Source: Anaerolineae bacterium
GTDB taxonomy: Bacteria > Chloroflexota > Anaerolineae > Anaerolineales > Villigracilaceae
Direction: 5' to 3'
Assembly (NCBI GenBank): GCA_017303655.1
Contig: JAFLCE010000002.1
Coordinates: 99,707-163,706 of the forward strand
Length of the DNA: 64,000 nucleotides
Part shown: positions 1-8,752 of the stretch, in pieces
Layout: every line of letters begins with the position of its first letter
Numbering within the stretch: the stretch's first letter is position 1
Translations under genes and position numbers: made by a program
Notes under the pieces: generated by a model
What the model was told of the DNA's origin: nothing
Databases searched by the model: none
Seen by the model: the letters and a program-made list of their open reading frames with translations, nothing else

Positions 1-2101
1 GGATGTATTGCGAGCAGTCATCTGGTACAGGTTTGGGAATAAGCAGCATCACGTTGACTTCCTTGTACGTCTGTACTTCCTGATAATAGCACAGCACCGG
101 GATGGAGACCCAGTTGACCCAAGCGTTGTTTTCCTCGCCGAATTCGAAGGTGCTATCTTTGACTGGTGTGCGCAATGGCTCGACGACAATGAGCGAAAAA
201 CGTTGAGAGGTGATGTCTCGATAAAAAGACTCGTAATATTCATAGTTAGTACTGAGCGCTTCGTTCATCAGGATCTTTTTTTCGTATTCCCCTACAAAGG
301 GAATATCCTTGATATAGCCGAAGGTCAGCAATTGGCGCTGGTCGATGAACAACACCTCGCCAAATTCTTTTGAATAGGTTGCCGCTTCCTGAATTTCGAT
401 CAAGGCTTCGTCAATGGTGGCGGTATCTGGGAGCATATCGAGAAAACGTTTTTCTGTATTATCGGTCAAAACAAGCAAGATTTCCAACTCGTCACCATAA
501 TTGCGAGAGCGGAGTTGTGACAAGGGCGTAACAGCGGGGACAACCAATCCCACAATGAGAACAAGGCGGGGCCAAAGCGGCATCTCATTCTTCATGACCA
601 CATCTTTACCACCATTCACCCAGGCAATGAAGACGGTGAATGCCATGCCGATCAAGAACATATCCATGTTATGTAAATCGCCGCCACCGCCGATCTTGGT
701 GCTGGCAACCAGCCCAACGACGAGGAAGGCAAGCAAAGGAGCAACAATGGCAAGTTTCTGCCAGAGATTCAACGTCCATTTTTGGGAAGCAGAAAGCCAA
801 ACCAAAAGAATAACAATCGGCAACACCGCGATCACCAAGCCAAGCAAAATGCCGGTTTCATATGTGGGGTTTGGAAGCAGGCGATACCACAACAAAGGTT
901 GATCCGTAACCGCATAAGCGACAAATTCAGAGGTTACGCCGGTGCTTGCGATCTGCTCGGTGACTTCGGTCACATCTGCGGGAACGGTTGCAATGTTTAG
1001 GAGCGGCATAAGTTTCGGGAGGGTGAATCCCCCAAAGACGCCAGACGCGCCTAAAGCGATGGCTTGAATCCAATGGGCTCGATCCAGCTTTCCGTTAATG
1101 AGGGAAGCGCCTGCCAACTCCAGCATCCCGATCCATAGACCGGGAGCAAACATCCAGGTGAAGCGACTCAACTGGGCATAATATCCCGCATAAATAATGA
1201 TTGGAATGGCAATCCATAACGGTTTGCGCCACGCGAAAATGGTAAGTGCGGCAGCAAGTACGAGCGGTGTGTGGATGGGTCCCTGGCGCAAAAAGAGAAA
1301 GACCCAGAGCATCATCAACATCCAGATGCGTACATTTTTATCGGCAACGATGTAAGCAGCAAGACCCACAAAAAAATATGGCAGGATGAGAGTTAGCCCG
1401 ATCCATAAGCGCACGGCTTCAATGGTGACGGTGGGGATCAGGAAAGGCAAACCACCCACGAACATGCGGCTTCTATCAAGCAGAACGTACACATCTTCAT
1501 CGGGTCTTAGTCCATAACGTTCGCGACCAAACATCATCGAATAATCCCACATACGATTGCCTTCAGACCAACCCATCGAGAACGGATAATCGATGACACC
1601 TTGGAGAGAGATCGCAATCGTGAACACGCTTGATGTAAGGATCAAGGACGCAAGAAACGATTTCCATTCGATCAATAAATTATTGCGAGTGAGGAAAGAT
1701 GAAACAAGAAAGATGGTCAACGCCCAAAGCATGGCGCGAAAATAAAAACCATCAAATACAATGCCCCACATGGTGCGTTGCAAGAACCATGCTGGAAACA
1801 CTAAAACAAAGAACACCAACACCCAGCGCAAAAATGACAACCGGCTGCGCATACGAATGAAAGACTGCGTCCCTTGTTCAAAACGTTCGGGGCGCAATAA
1901 TGCAAATGCGACGCCTATAATGAAAGCCGCACATAACAAAACATATAACAAAAACAGCACGAACCAGCGCGGCGAAAAATGCCCGATGGCTGTGCCCGTG
2001 CCCCAGGCGACATAAAAGAATTCAATACACGCTTTGACCACCACCCACACGGTGACAGTCATTGCTATGATCTTTATCCACTCGATGGACGAACGCTTCA
2101 T
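1..2101 (-). CDS. large multi-span membrane protein, C-terminus cut by window edge
   Basis: The frame is open without a stop from the ATG at 2101 to the first base, so about 700 residues are visible and the C-terminus lies outside. The N-terminal two thirds are a series of hydrophobic segments typical of GT-C type glycosyltransferases or polysaccharide polymerases. A loop at about residues 467-480 reads STKIGGGGDLHNMD. The last part is a soluble, mixed alpha/beta-looking region. The protein is a full-length paralogue of the one at 39441-41399, sharing that loop, an NPFSMGYSE-like segment (here YPFSMGWSE) and the soluble tail. It follows the GT4 gene at 2134 by 32 bases, probably in the same transcript. 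I do not recognise a named family; a role in lipid-linked glycan transfer or polymerisation is inference from context. Confidence 0.75.
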   Translation of the reverse strand, partial: MKRSSIEWIKIIAMTVTVWVVVKACIEFFYVAWGTGTAIGHFSPRWFVLFLLYVLLCAAFIIGVAFALLRPERFEQGTQSFIRMRSRLSFLRWVLVFFVLVFPAWFLQRTMWGIVFDGFYFRAMLWALTIFLVSSFLTRNNLLIEWKSFLASLILTSSVFTIAISLQGVIDYPFSMGWSEGNRMWDYSMMFGRERYGLRPDEDVYVLLDRSRMFVGGLPFLIPTVTIEAVRLWIGLTLILPYFFVGLAAYIVADKNVRIWMLMMLWVFLFLRQGPIHTPLVLAAALTIFAWRKPLWIAIPIIIYAGYYAQLSRFTWMFAPGLWIGMLELAGASLINGKLDRAHWIQAIALGASGVFGGFTLPKLMPLLNIATVPADVTEVTEQIASTGVTSEFVAYAVTDQPLLWYRLLPNPTYETGILLGLVIAVLPIVILLVWLSASQKWTLNLWQKLAIVAPLLAFLVVGLVASTKIGGGGDLHNMDMFLIGMAFTVFIAWVNGGKDVVMKNEMPLWPRLVLIVGLVVPAVTPLSQLRSRNYGDELEILLVLTDNTEKRFLDMLPDTATIDEALIEIQEAATYSKEFGEVLFIDQRQLLTFGYIKDIPFVGEYEKKILMNEALSTNYEYYESFYRDITSQRFSLIVVEPLRTPVKDSTFEFGEENNAWVNWVSIPVLCYYQEVQTYKEVNVMLLIPKPVPDDCSQYI

Positions 2102-2133
2102 CACTTAACCTTTGCCTGTTTGCGCAATCTGAC

Positions 2134-3279
2134 CTATTTTTCGCTGAGACCTTTTTCGATCACCAGCAGATAGGCTTCACACATGCGGTCTGTTGTATAA
2201 GAACTCAAGACTCTCTCTCTTGCCGCCGCTCCCATACGTTCACGGTCTGCGGGCGAGCGCAGCAATTGTAATATAGCCTGCGCCAACTCCACTGGAGACT
2301 CAAGCGGCACTAACAATCCATGTTCGCCCGGTTGGACGACTTCATCCACACCTTCCACTCGTGTCGCTATGACGGGCAAACCTGCCATCATACCTTCGAG
2401 CAGCGCCATAGGCAATCCTTCCCACCGTGAAGGCAGGACAAACACATCTGAAGCAGCAAGCAATTCAGGAATCTCATCCCATTGCCCGAGTAGTTTGACC
2501 TTGTTTTGCAAATCTAATGTTTCAATTTGAGCTTGAAGCTGATCGTGTAATGGTCCCGCACCGCAGATTCCGACCATAGCGCGAGAGTCTTCTTTTGCCA
2601 CGATCGACATGGCTTCTACGAGGAATTCATGTCCTTTTTCATAAACTAAACGTCCCACTGCCACGAAAAAGACTTCCTCTTTTTTCAAGCCGATCTTTTC
2701 ACGCACAGACTCACGGTCAATGTGAGCCACATCAAAAGGCATAATGGCATTGTAAATGGTCGTGATGTGCTCCGGCTTAACACCAACTTCAATAGCGTTA
2801 TTACGAGTCCGCGCCGAGGATGCCACGAGCGTTTGAATCACACCACGATTGACGAGAAAAGTATGCAGATTCTCGCGCCATTTGGACATACCGCGAATCT
2901 CACCGAGATGAGTCCCTACGCGAGAGCGAATCCCAGCCAGTTTGGCGAGCGGGAGTCCCAATACGTTGCTGTCATGTGTAAAAGTGATGATGGCGTCGAA
3001 CTTCCCATTTTTGAGAATACGCCACAACTTTAGCAATCCTTGAATCAGTTTAGGTAAACTACGAAGTCCACCTGCTTTTTTATCAAAAGCTTCAAGGTTG
3101 TAAATTTCAAAAGGATAGGTCTTCGTCCATTTTTCGTATAGGTTGTCGCGGTCGTAGAAAAAGACAGCGGTTACTTTATGTCCGCAAGATTGGAACCATA
3201 ACGCCTGTTCCAGTAATAGCTTTTGTGCTCCACCCACTGCCATTTGTGTGCCGAGCAAGATGATGGAATAGGAGTTCAT
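2134..3279 (-). CDS. glycosyltransferase family 4
   Basis: A 381-residue GT-B fold enzyme expected to transfer a sugar from an NDP-sugar to a growing glycan on the cytoplasmic face of the membrane. The N-terminal domain carries the glycine-rich acceptor-side segment (GGAQKLL, residues 16-22). The C-terminal domain has GRLVYEKG (209-216) and the GT4 E-x7-E motif at E287 and E295, followed by GLPVIATRVEG. The length is normal for GT4. It overlaps the upstream glycosyltransferase by four bases (ATGA), so the two are probably translationally coupled. Donor and acceptor cannot be read from the sequence. Confidence 0.92.
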   Translation of the reverse strand: MNSYSIILLGTQMAVGGAQKLLLEQALWFQSCGHKVTAVFFYDRDNLYEKWTKTYPFEIYNLEAFDKKAGGLRSLPKLIQGLLKLWRILKNGKFDAIITFTHDSNVLGLPLAKLAGIRSRVGTHLGEIRGMSKWRENLHTFLVNRGVIQTLVASSARTRNNAIEVGVKPEHITTIYNAIMPFDVAHIDRESVREKIGLKKEEVFFVAVGRLVYEKGHEFLVEAMSIVAKEDSRAMVGICGAGPLHDQLQAQIETLDLQNKVKLLGQWDEIPELLAASDVFVLPSRWEGLPMALLEGMMAGLPVIATRVEGVDEVVQPGEHGLLVPLESPVELAQAILQLLRSPADRERMGAAARERVLSSYTTDRMCEAYLLVIEKGLSEK

Positions 3280-4364
3280 GTCTTTCCCGCCAGAACTTGT
3301 TTAAAGAACGCCAGCCGTTTCTGTTCTTTCTTACGCTGGTCAAGGTATGGACCAACCACATTCAAGTCCACCCGTTTGCCCATCATACGATAGGCAAAAT
3401 CACGGATCTCTTCCGCGTGGCTAACAACATTATCTTCTGTATTAGGAATGCGGAGGATAGTATCTACTTGCACATCGTTCAAATCCGTATCGCGAAAAGC
3501 GATCAGCACGGGAATGCCAAAGGTCAATGCCTCGCGGACTTTCAATGCCGAGGCTTCGTGCATCTTGTTGCGGTGAAAAGCCAGAGTTCCGCAAGCCAAA
3601 TCGGTTCCCGACAAAACCTCTTTCACTTGTTGAGAATTCAAAAAGCCGTGCAGCTTCACATTTGCAGGGACGCCCCCATCCACATCGCTGGGTCCGTAGC
3701 CGACAATGTTGACAGTGATATCAGAATACAGTTTTGCAAATTCGATCAGCTTATCCACACCATGCCAGCTCATGCCTGGTGTGCCGACCAGAGTCAATAC
3801 AGGGTGTGCATTTTTTGGTGCAGGTAGAATTTCCACATCGGTCAAGTCCACACCATTGGCAACCACACACACGGGCTTGTCATGTCGGGGCACGAGGATA
3901 TCCACCAATTCATAGGAGGGAGAAACAACTCCCGAAGCGGGACCAAACGTCAGCTTGCGGGTGAGGCGGTTCATCCAATAGAAGAAAGCACCTTTTTTTC
4001 GGTATTCATCCACATCATTGGAATTCGTATCCACCACCACAGGCGCTATCTTGTGAATCTTATGCAGTGGATAGGAATACAACCCAAAGCGCAGATAGAT
4101 GATATCCGGTTGATATTCGCGGACAGCCTTCAACATACGCTTCAAACTTAACGCACGATTTGATTCGCGTTTCAGGAGGTTGGTCTTTGCATCGAAGAGG
4201 AATTGACGTTCTTCAGGGAAGGGGATTTCGTCAGGAGTCAGGCTGAATAAAGTGACTTCATGCCCTTGTTCGCGCCACAGTTTGACATGTGTGCGAATCT
4301 TTTTCCCAACCCCGCCATGCATGATCTCTGGGGCAATGTGAATGGTGACGTAGGCAATACGCAT
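3276..4364 (-). CDS. glycosyltransferase family 4
   Basis: A 362-residue GT-B enzyme with a clear N-terminal Rossmann half (MHGGVGKKI, about 15-23) and a C-terminal donor-binding half (GTPGMSWHGVDKL, 194-206; E270-x7-E278; FGIPVLI). It starts inside the stop of the amidotransferase gene (TAATG overlap at 4364), so it is part of the same operon as the acetamidino-sugar trio. It is a candidate for the transferase that uses the amidinated sugar, because its position mirrors wbpH after wbpG in the Pseudomonas O5 locus. That specificity is inference. Confidence 0.9.
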   Translation of the reverse strand: MRIAYVTIHIAPEIMHGGVGKKIRTHVKLWREQGHEVTLFSLTPDEIPFPEERQFLFDAKTNLLKRESNRALSLKRMLKAVREYQPDIIYLRFGLYSYPLHKIHKIAPVVVDTNSNDVDEYRKKGAFFYWMNRLTRKLTFGPASGVVSPSYELVDILVPRHDKPVCVVANGVDLTDVEILPAPKNAHPVLTLVGTPGMSWHGVDKLIEFAKLYSDITVNIVGYGPSDVDGGVPANVKLHGFLNSQQVKEVLSGTDLACGTLAFHRNKMHEASALKVREALTFGIPVLIAFRDTDLNDVQVDTILRIPNTEDNVVSHAEEIRDFAYRMMGKRVDLNVVGPYLDQRKKEQKRLAFFKQVLAGKT

Positions 4365-5488
4365 TACTTAAACCAACTCACAACTTTCTTTGCAAATGGA
4401 ACAAGTTTTAACATAAACGGCTGGCGCATGAACTGACCATAGGAGGGATAATCCCAATAGCTCTTCTTAGGTGCATTCATAATGGCAGTAAATGAATCTT
4501 CGGTCAGCCCAAGTTTCTTCACGACATATTCACGATCTTCCTCTTGCATGGAAGGCGCATAGGTCGGCGACTTAATCTCTTCCAAGGCTTGTTCACGAGT
4601 CATCTCGCCCGAACAAACCAGGCTGGAAACATGACAACGACGTTTGTCATAACCGAATTTTTCCGGCAGGATATATCCCTGATAGAAACGCGTATAAATG
4701 GACTCGTAATGTTTTCCGCCGTAATATCGCCAGCCGAGTTCCTCTTGCAAAACTCGTAAGGCTTCTTTTTTGGTGAAGTTGACGTAGTCCAAAATGGGCA
4801 CACGCTTTTGTGTCAACATCCGGCGATAGTACGTGATGAAATCATAGTGCGGGAAGGATTTCAGAGGTCGTGTTCCAAATTGTTTCTTAACTTCGCGAAT
4901 GTATTTCCAATCAAAATGTCCCTGCGACCAGGCACGCGGAAGGTGTGTTTCGGTGCGGATGTTGTTGCCCACAATCATATATTTGATCCCTAATTTTTCC
5001 GCCATATTGCTCAGCGTGGAAAAGATGGCATGATCGCTGGGAATCTCCGAATCGGGAGTGGAAGCTTTCAGGAAGGAGACTTGCAAGTCTTTGAACTCTT
5101 CCCAATCCAGCACTTCGGTATACAGATCAATGCCGAGGCGTTTGAGCGTCTCTTCGATATTTTTTACAGCAAGTTCTGAATCCCAGCCGTTATCAACGTG
5201 AATGGCAAGCGGGCGCAATCCCAATTTCTTGACGAGGTACGCCACATAGGTGCTATCCACGCCGCCGCTCACGCCAATCACACAATCATATTGTTTTCCG
5301 CGTCCGTCTTTACGAATTTGAGCGACCACCTGCTCAAGTTTTTTTCGTCCCGCTTCGCCTTCCAACACGTGTTCACGTACCAGACGATCATACGTATGGC
5401 AGTGATTGCAGACACCGTTTTCATCAAATGTTATTTCAGGGTCGCTAGTGTCCATGACACAACGCTTGCACATTCGGTATTCGGTCAT
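4364..5488 (-). CDS. wbuX: N-acetyl sugar amidotransferase (WbuX/WbpG/PseA family)
   Basis: A 374-residue ATP-dependent enzyme of the family that converts a sugar N-acetyl group into an acetamidino group, using ammonia delivered by partner HisH/HisF-like proteins. A zinc-ribbon-like head is visible (C7, C10, C27, C30), followed by a PP-loop ATP pyrophosphatase motif, SGGVDST, at 74-80. Length and the MCKRCVMD start match the family. The HisF-like and HisH-like partners lie immediately upstream with TAATG and ATGA overlaps. Characterised relatives are WbpG (with HisH2/HisF2) in Pseudomonas aeruginosa and PseA in Campylobacter. The substrate here could be a 2,3-diacetamido-uronic acid or a nonulosonic acid, since both kinds of pathway genes occur in the region. 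Confidence 0.93.
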   Translation of the reverse strand: MTEYRMCKRCVMDTSDPEITFDENGVCNHCHTYDRLVREHVLEGEAGRKKLEQVVAQIRKDGRGKQYDCVIGVSGGVDSTYVAYLVKKLGLRPLAIHVDNGWDSELAVKNIEETLKRLGIDLYTEVLDWEEFKDLQVSFLKASTPDSEIPSDHAIFSTLSNMAEKLGIKYMIVGNNIRTETHLPRAWSQGHFDWKYIREVKKQFGTRPLKSFPHYDFITYYRRMLTQKRVPILDYVNFTKKEALRVLQEELGWRYYGGKHYESIYTRFYQGYILPEKFGYDKRRCHVSSLVCSGEMTREQALEEIKSPTYAPSMQEEDREYVVKKLGLTEDSFTAIMNAPKKSYWDYPSYGQFMRQPFMLKLVPFAKKVVSWFK

Positions 5489-6246
5489 TAAATAAATTCC
5501 TTCAATTCCTTCGGGGTCGGGTAACTGATCAACACGCCGCGCAGTGGGCCTTGGAAGACGAAGATGCTACCAGCCGCCGCCGCTGAGGCGTGACCCTGTT
5601 TGATGACTTCAGAAACGTGGGATAAATTCCCGGCTCCTCCGCAGGCAACGACGGGTACGTGAACCGCATCCGCCACCTTGCGGACGAGTTCGATGTCGTA
5701 GCCTTGCATCATGCCATCGCGGTCTATTGAATTGATGATGATCTCACCTACGCCCATTCTTTCCATTTCAACAGCATGCTTCACTGGGTCGAGCCCGGTC
5801 TTCTTCTGCCCGCAATGGGTAAAGACTTCGTATTTGCCGAGAAAGTTCTTTTTCACATCCATCGAAACAACCGCCGCCTGACTGCCCGCATGGTCAGCCA
5901 CTTCGCGCACCAATGACGGAGTTTCCACTGCAGAGGTGTTCATGATCAACTTTTCGATACCGATGCTGAGGAGTTTTCTCACATCGTCCATGGAACGGAT
6001 CCCGCCGCCGTACGCCAATGGGATAAATGCTTCACTCGCGATGTTCTTCAACAAGTCAAACTGCGGACCGCGCTTCTCGGGTGTGGCGGTGATATCCAAC
6101 AGAACAAGCTCGTCCACTTCTTTATCGTTGAAAATGCGAACGATGTTAATCGGGTCGCCAAGATACTTCGGTTCTTTGAACTTGACCGTCTTGACCAAGC
6201 CCTGTCCCTTCAACAATAAAGCAGGGATCACTCTTGGTTTTATCAT
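5488..6246 (-). CDS. wbuZ: HisF-like glycosyl amidation protein (WbuZ type)
   Basis: A 252-residue (beta/alpha)8 barrel related to the cyclase subunit of imidazole glycerol phosphate synthase. Against Thermotoga HisF the register is exact: the phosphate-site glycines (GGGI, 80-83) and D130 are kept, but catalytic D11 is a leucine (ALLLKG, 9-14). This fits the WbuZ group, in which the barrel is thought to channel ammonia from the HisH-like partner to the amidotransferase instead of making imidazole. It overlaps HisH-like (ATGA) and WbuX (TAATG). No other histidine genes are present, which argues against a histidine role. Confidence 0.9.
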   Translation of the reverse strand: MIKPRVIPALLLKGQGLVKTVKFKEPKYLGDPINIVRIFNDKEVDELVLLDITATPEKRGPQFDLLKNIASEAFIPLAYGGGIRSMDDVRKLLSIGIEKLIMNTSAVETPSLVREVADHAGSQAAVVSMDVKKNFLGKYEVFTHCGQKKTGLDPVKHAVEMERMGVGEIIINSIDRDGMMQGYDIELVRKVADAVHVPVVACGGAGNLSHVSEVIKQGHASAAAAGSIFVFQGPLRGVLISYPTPKELKEFI

Positions 6247-6863
6247 CGGATATTCTCCGCAAAATTCTTCAGCAGGCGCATCCCAAAGCGATGACTCTTC
6301 TCAGGGTGGAACTGCGTGCCCATGATATTGCCGCGTCCTAAAATGGAATGGATATTCACGCCATAGTCCGTCTCAGCGAGTACGGCATCAGTTTCCTTCG
6401 CCACTACATGATATGAGTGGACAAAATAAAAGCGTGACTCGGGGTCCCAATCTGCCACAAGCGGATGCTCACGCACGACATGCGCTTCATTCCAACCCAT
6501 ATGCGGAACTTTGAGATGTGCATTTCCGCCATCAAATTTAAAGCGAATCGTTTCCGCATCGAACCAGCCCAAGCCTGCTTCACGTCCTTCTTCGCTGCCT
6601 TTGGTCATGAGTTGGAGTCCCACGCACAAACCAAGCACGGGAATTTTTTTCTCCAAAACAAGTTCACCTACTACAGGAACCAAGCCAGTCTCATGAAATT
6701 TGCGCATTGCCGCATCGAAGGCGCCGACGCCAGGTAGAATCAATTTTTCGGCATCCTTGATCACCGCCGGGTCCGACGAAGCGATGGCTTTTGCGCCAAC
6801 CTTTTTGAACATGTTGACGATGGAACCTAGGTTGCCAACGCCATAATCTACAACGACAATCAT
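6243..6863 (-). CDS. wbuY: HisH-like glutamine amidotransferase subunit (WbuY type)
   Basis: A 206-residue class I glutamine amidotransferase that hydrolyses glutamine to give ammonia. The triad is visible as C80 in GLCVGLQ, H186 and E188 in FHPEKS. I chose the ATG at 6863, which begins MIVVVDYG as in HisH and overlaps the asparagine-synthase stop as ATGA; the 23-residue upstream extension would lie inside asnB. With the HisF-like protein and WbuX it forms a three-gene acetamidino-sugar unit in the order hisH-hisF-wbuX. Confidence 0.92.
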   Translation of the reverse strand: MIVVVDYGVGNLGSIVNMFKKVGAKAIASSDPAVIKDAEKLILPGVGAFDAAMRKFHETGLVPVVGELVLEKKIPVLGLCVGLQLMTKGSEEGREAGLGWFDAETIRFKFDGGNAHLKVPHMGWNEAHVVREHPLVADWDPESRFYFVHSYHVVAKETDAVLAETDYGVNIHSILGRGNIMGTQFHPEKSHRFGMRLLKNFAENIR

Positions 6864-8746
6864 GCCGCGCTCACTTTCTCTGTCTTCTCGCGGAACATAT
6901 TCAGCAATGATTGCGCCTGCACCAACCTCCACGCTTTGTGGATGCGAGTCTTGTCATCGGTTTGAAAGGCGGTTTCCAAATCTGCATTTACACGCTTGCC
7001 ATCCCAGAAGGATGATGACTTGAAATCCGCAGAGGTAACAGCATCTTTGATGAATTGATGCCCGCGTGGAGAGTCCCAGCCTTCGTTGAGATTCGGGAAG
7101 CCAAGTTTCTTGGTGCGGGTGCGGATCGAATCTGGCAGGATGCCTTTCATGGCATCACGCAAAATGCGTTTGGTGTAGCCACCGCCAATTTTATGAGCAG
7201 ATGCGATCGCAAATGCAAAGGTGACCAAGCGCCAGTCCATGAACGGTGAGCGGACTTCGACTCCATGCGCCATGGAGAGGCGGTCAAAGTCGCGCAGGTT
7301 CATGGGCAGGTGTGTGAAGTGAAAGTCGGTATAAAGCGTTTTGAAAAGTTCATCACGTCCGGCGAGGCGCGGGGCGTCTTGCTCCATTGCAGGCGTAGAA
7401 AAAGGCTTGGTCTGAGCGACCAGCCATGAGGTCCCGTTTGAGGCGGATTTTTTTCCAGTCAAACGATTCTTGATGGCGTTGATATAGGTGTCGAATCCAT
7501 GAGTCAGGCTCATGCTGTTACGGATGAGTGCGAGTTCGGCATAACGCATTGGGTTGGCGTCACGCATGGCAGCGAATACATGCCAAGTGTAGCCACCTAG
7601 GGCTTCGTCGCCGCCGTGACCGTCGATGGTGACGACCACGCCATTCTGACGCTGCATCTTGTGAACGAACCACGGACCGAGATGAATATCGGAAAGTTCT
7701 TCCAATTGATAAAGGATCTCATTGAAATGTTCGAGGTACATATCCGCGTTCATTTCGCAATAGATCGGGTTGACACCGGTCTTCTTAATAACTTCATCGG
7801 CGTAATGACGCTCGTCGATGACCTTGCCGGGCCATGTCCCAATGAATGCCTTCTGCCATTCGTGAGCCATGCGCATTGTAGCATCGCCCGATTTGCGGAT
7901 GTGACTCATCGAAGAGAGTACCGAACTCGAATCCAAACCACCGCTGAGGGCTGTGCCGATGGGCACATCACTGCGCATACGGATTCGGCAGGCATCAAGG
8001 AATAATTCGCGGTATTGCGCGACCTGATCTTCGTATTTTTCCGGCACGTTGGGAAGATGGTCAAGTGTGTGCCACCAACGTCGAATCTTCATATCACCAT
8101 TCGCAGAAAGGGTAAGGCAGTGCCCGCCCAATAAACGTTTGAGTCCCTGAAACAAACAATCTTCTGCGCCTTCAACAAGTGTTGCATCTTCAAGGGAATT
8201 GGCAAACACAGTCGGGTTATATTCAGCGTGGAAGTTATCGAGCGCAAGGAAGGCTTTCATCTCTGATGCAAAGGCAAAACGTTTGCCGTCGAAAAGATAG
8301 ATCATCGGCTTTACACCGAAACGATCACGCGAAACGAACATCTTGCGTTCATGTCCATCCCAAATAGCGAGCGCCCACATACCATTTAATTTAAATTGAA
8401 AATCTTCACCCCACTTATCGTAGGCTGCCAGAACAACTTCGGTATCTGATTCGGTCTTGAAAGAATAACCGAGGCTTTCGAGTTCTTTTTTTAGTTCAAC
8501 AAAGTTATAGATCTCACCGTTGAAGACGATCCAATAACGCCCCTCCATGTAAGACATGGGTTGGTCGCCAGTGTTCAAGTCGATGATGGCGAGGCGGCGA
8601 TGGCCAAAACCCAAATTGGCAGATGCCTCGATGTGAATGTCCCAACCATCGGGTCCGCGGTGCGCAAGTTGATTCGTAAAGCGGATCAACTCTTCACGGT
8701 TGACCGGTCTGCCGTCCAGATTCCAAAACCCAGTAATTCCACACAT
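6860..8746 (-). CDS. asnB: asparagine synthase (glutamine-hydrolysing) family amidotransferase
   Basis: A 628-residue two-domain enzyme. The N-terminal class II glutaminase has catalytic C2 exposed after removal of Met1, with RGPDGWD at 30-36 and FNGEIYNF at 75-82. The C-terminal synthetase has the ATP pyrophosphatase loop SGGLDSSS at 268-275. The length is normal for AsnB. It sits in the glycan operon, coupled by ATGA overlap to the HisH-like gene. It may make asparagine, but relatives in O-antigen loci (WbpS of Pseudomonas O6) are associated with converting sugar uronic acids to uronamides. The context suggests such a role here, which is inference. Confidence 0.9.
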   Translation of the reverse strand: MCGITGFWNLDGRPVNREELIRFTNQLAHRGPDGWDIHIEASANLGFGHRRLAIIDLNTGDQPMSYMEGRYWIVFNGEIYNFVELKKELESLGYSFKTESDTEVVLAAYDKWGEDFQFKLNGMWALAIWDGHERKMFVSRDRFGVKPMIYLFDGKRFAFASEMKAFLALDNFHAEYNPTVFANSLEDATLVEGAEDCLFQGLKRLLGGHCLTLSANGDMKIRRWWHTLDHLPNVPEKYEDQVAQYRELFLDACRIRMRSDVPIGTALSGGLDSSSVLSSMSHIRKSGDATMRMAHEWQKAFIGTWPGKVIDERHYADEVIKKTGVNPIYCEMNADMYLEHFNEILYQLEELSDIHLGPWFVHKMQRQNGVVVTIDGHGGDEALGGYTWHVFAAMRDANPMRYAELALIRNSMSLTHGFDTYINAIKNRLTGKKSASNGTSWLVAQTKPFSTPAMEQDAPRLAGRDELFKTLYTDFHFTHLPMNLRDFDRLSMAHGVEVRSPFMDWRLVTFAFAIASAHKIGGGYTKRILRDAMKGILPDSIRTRTKKLGFPNLNEGWDSPRGHQFIKDAVTSADFKSSSFWDGKRVNADLETAFQTDDKTRIHKAWRLVQAQSLLNMFREKTEKVSAA

Positions 8747-8752
8747 AAAGAT

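Noticed and set aside
1-2101. Apparent gene-poor region at the left edge with only short open frames
   Set aside because: The minus strand is fully open to the first base and encodes a paralogue of 39441-41399, so this is a gene cut by the window edge.
5488-6863. Histidine biosynthesis genes hisF and hisH
   Set aside because: No other his genes are near, catalytic D11 of HisF is Leu, and the pair is coupled to an N-acetyl sugar amidotransferase.
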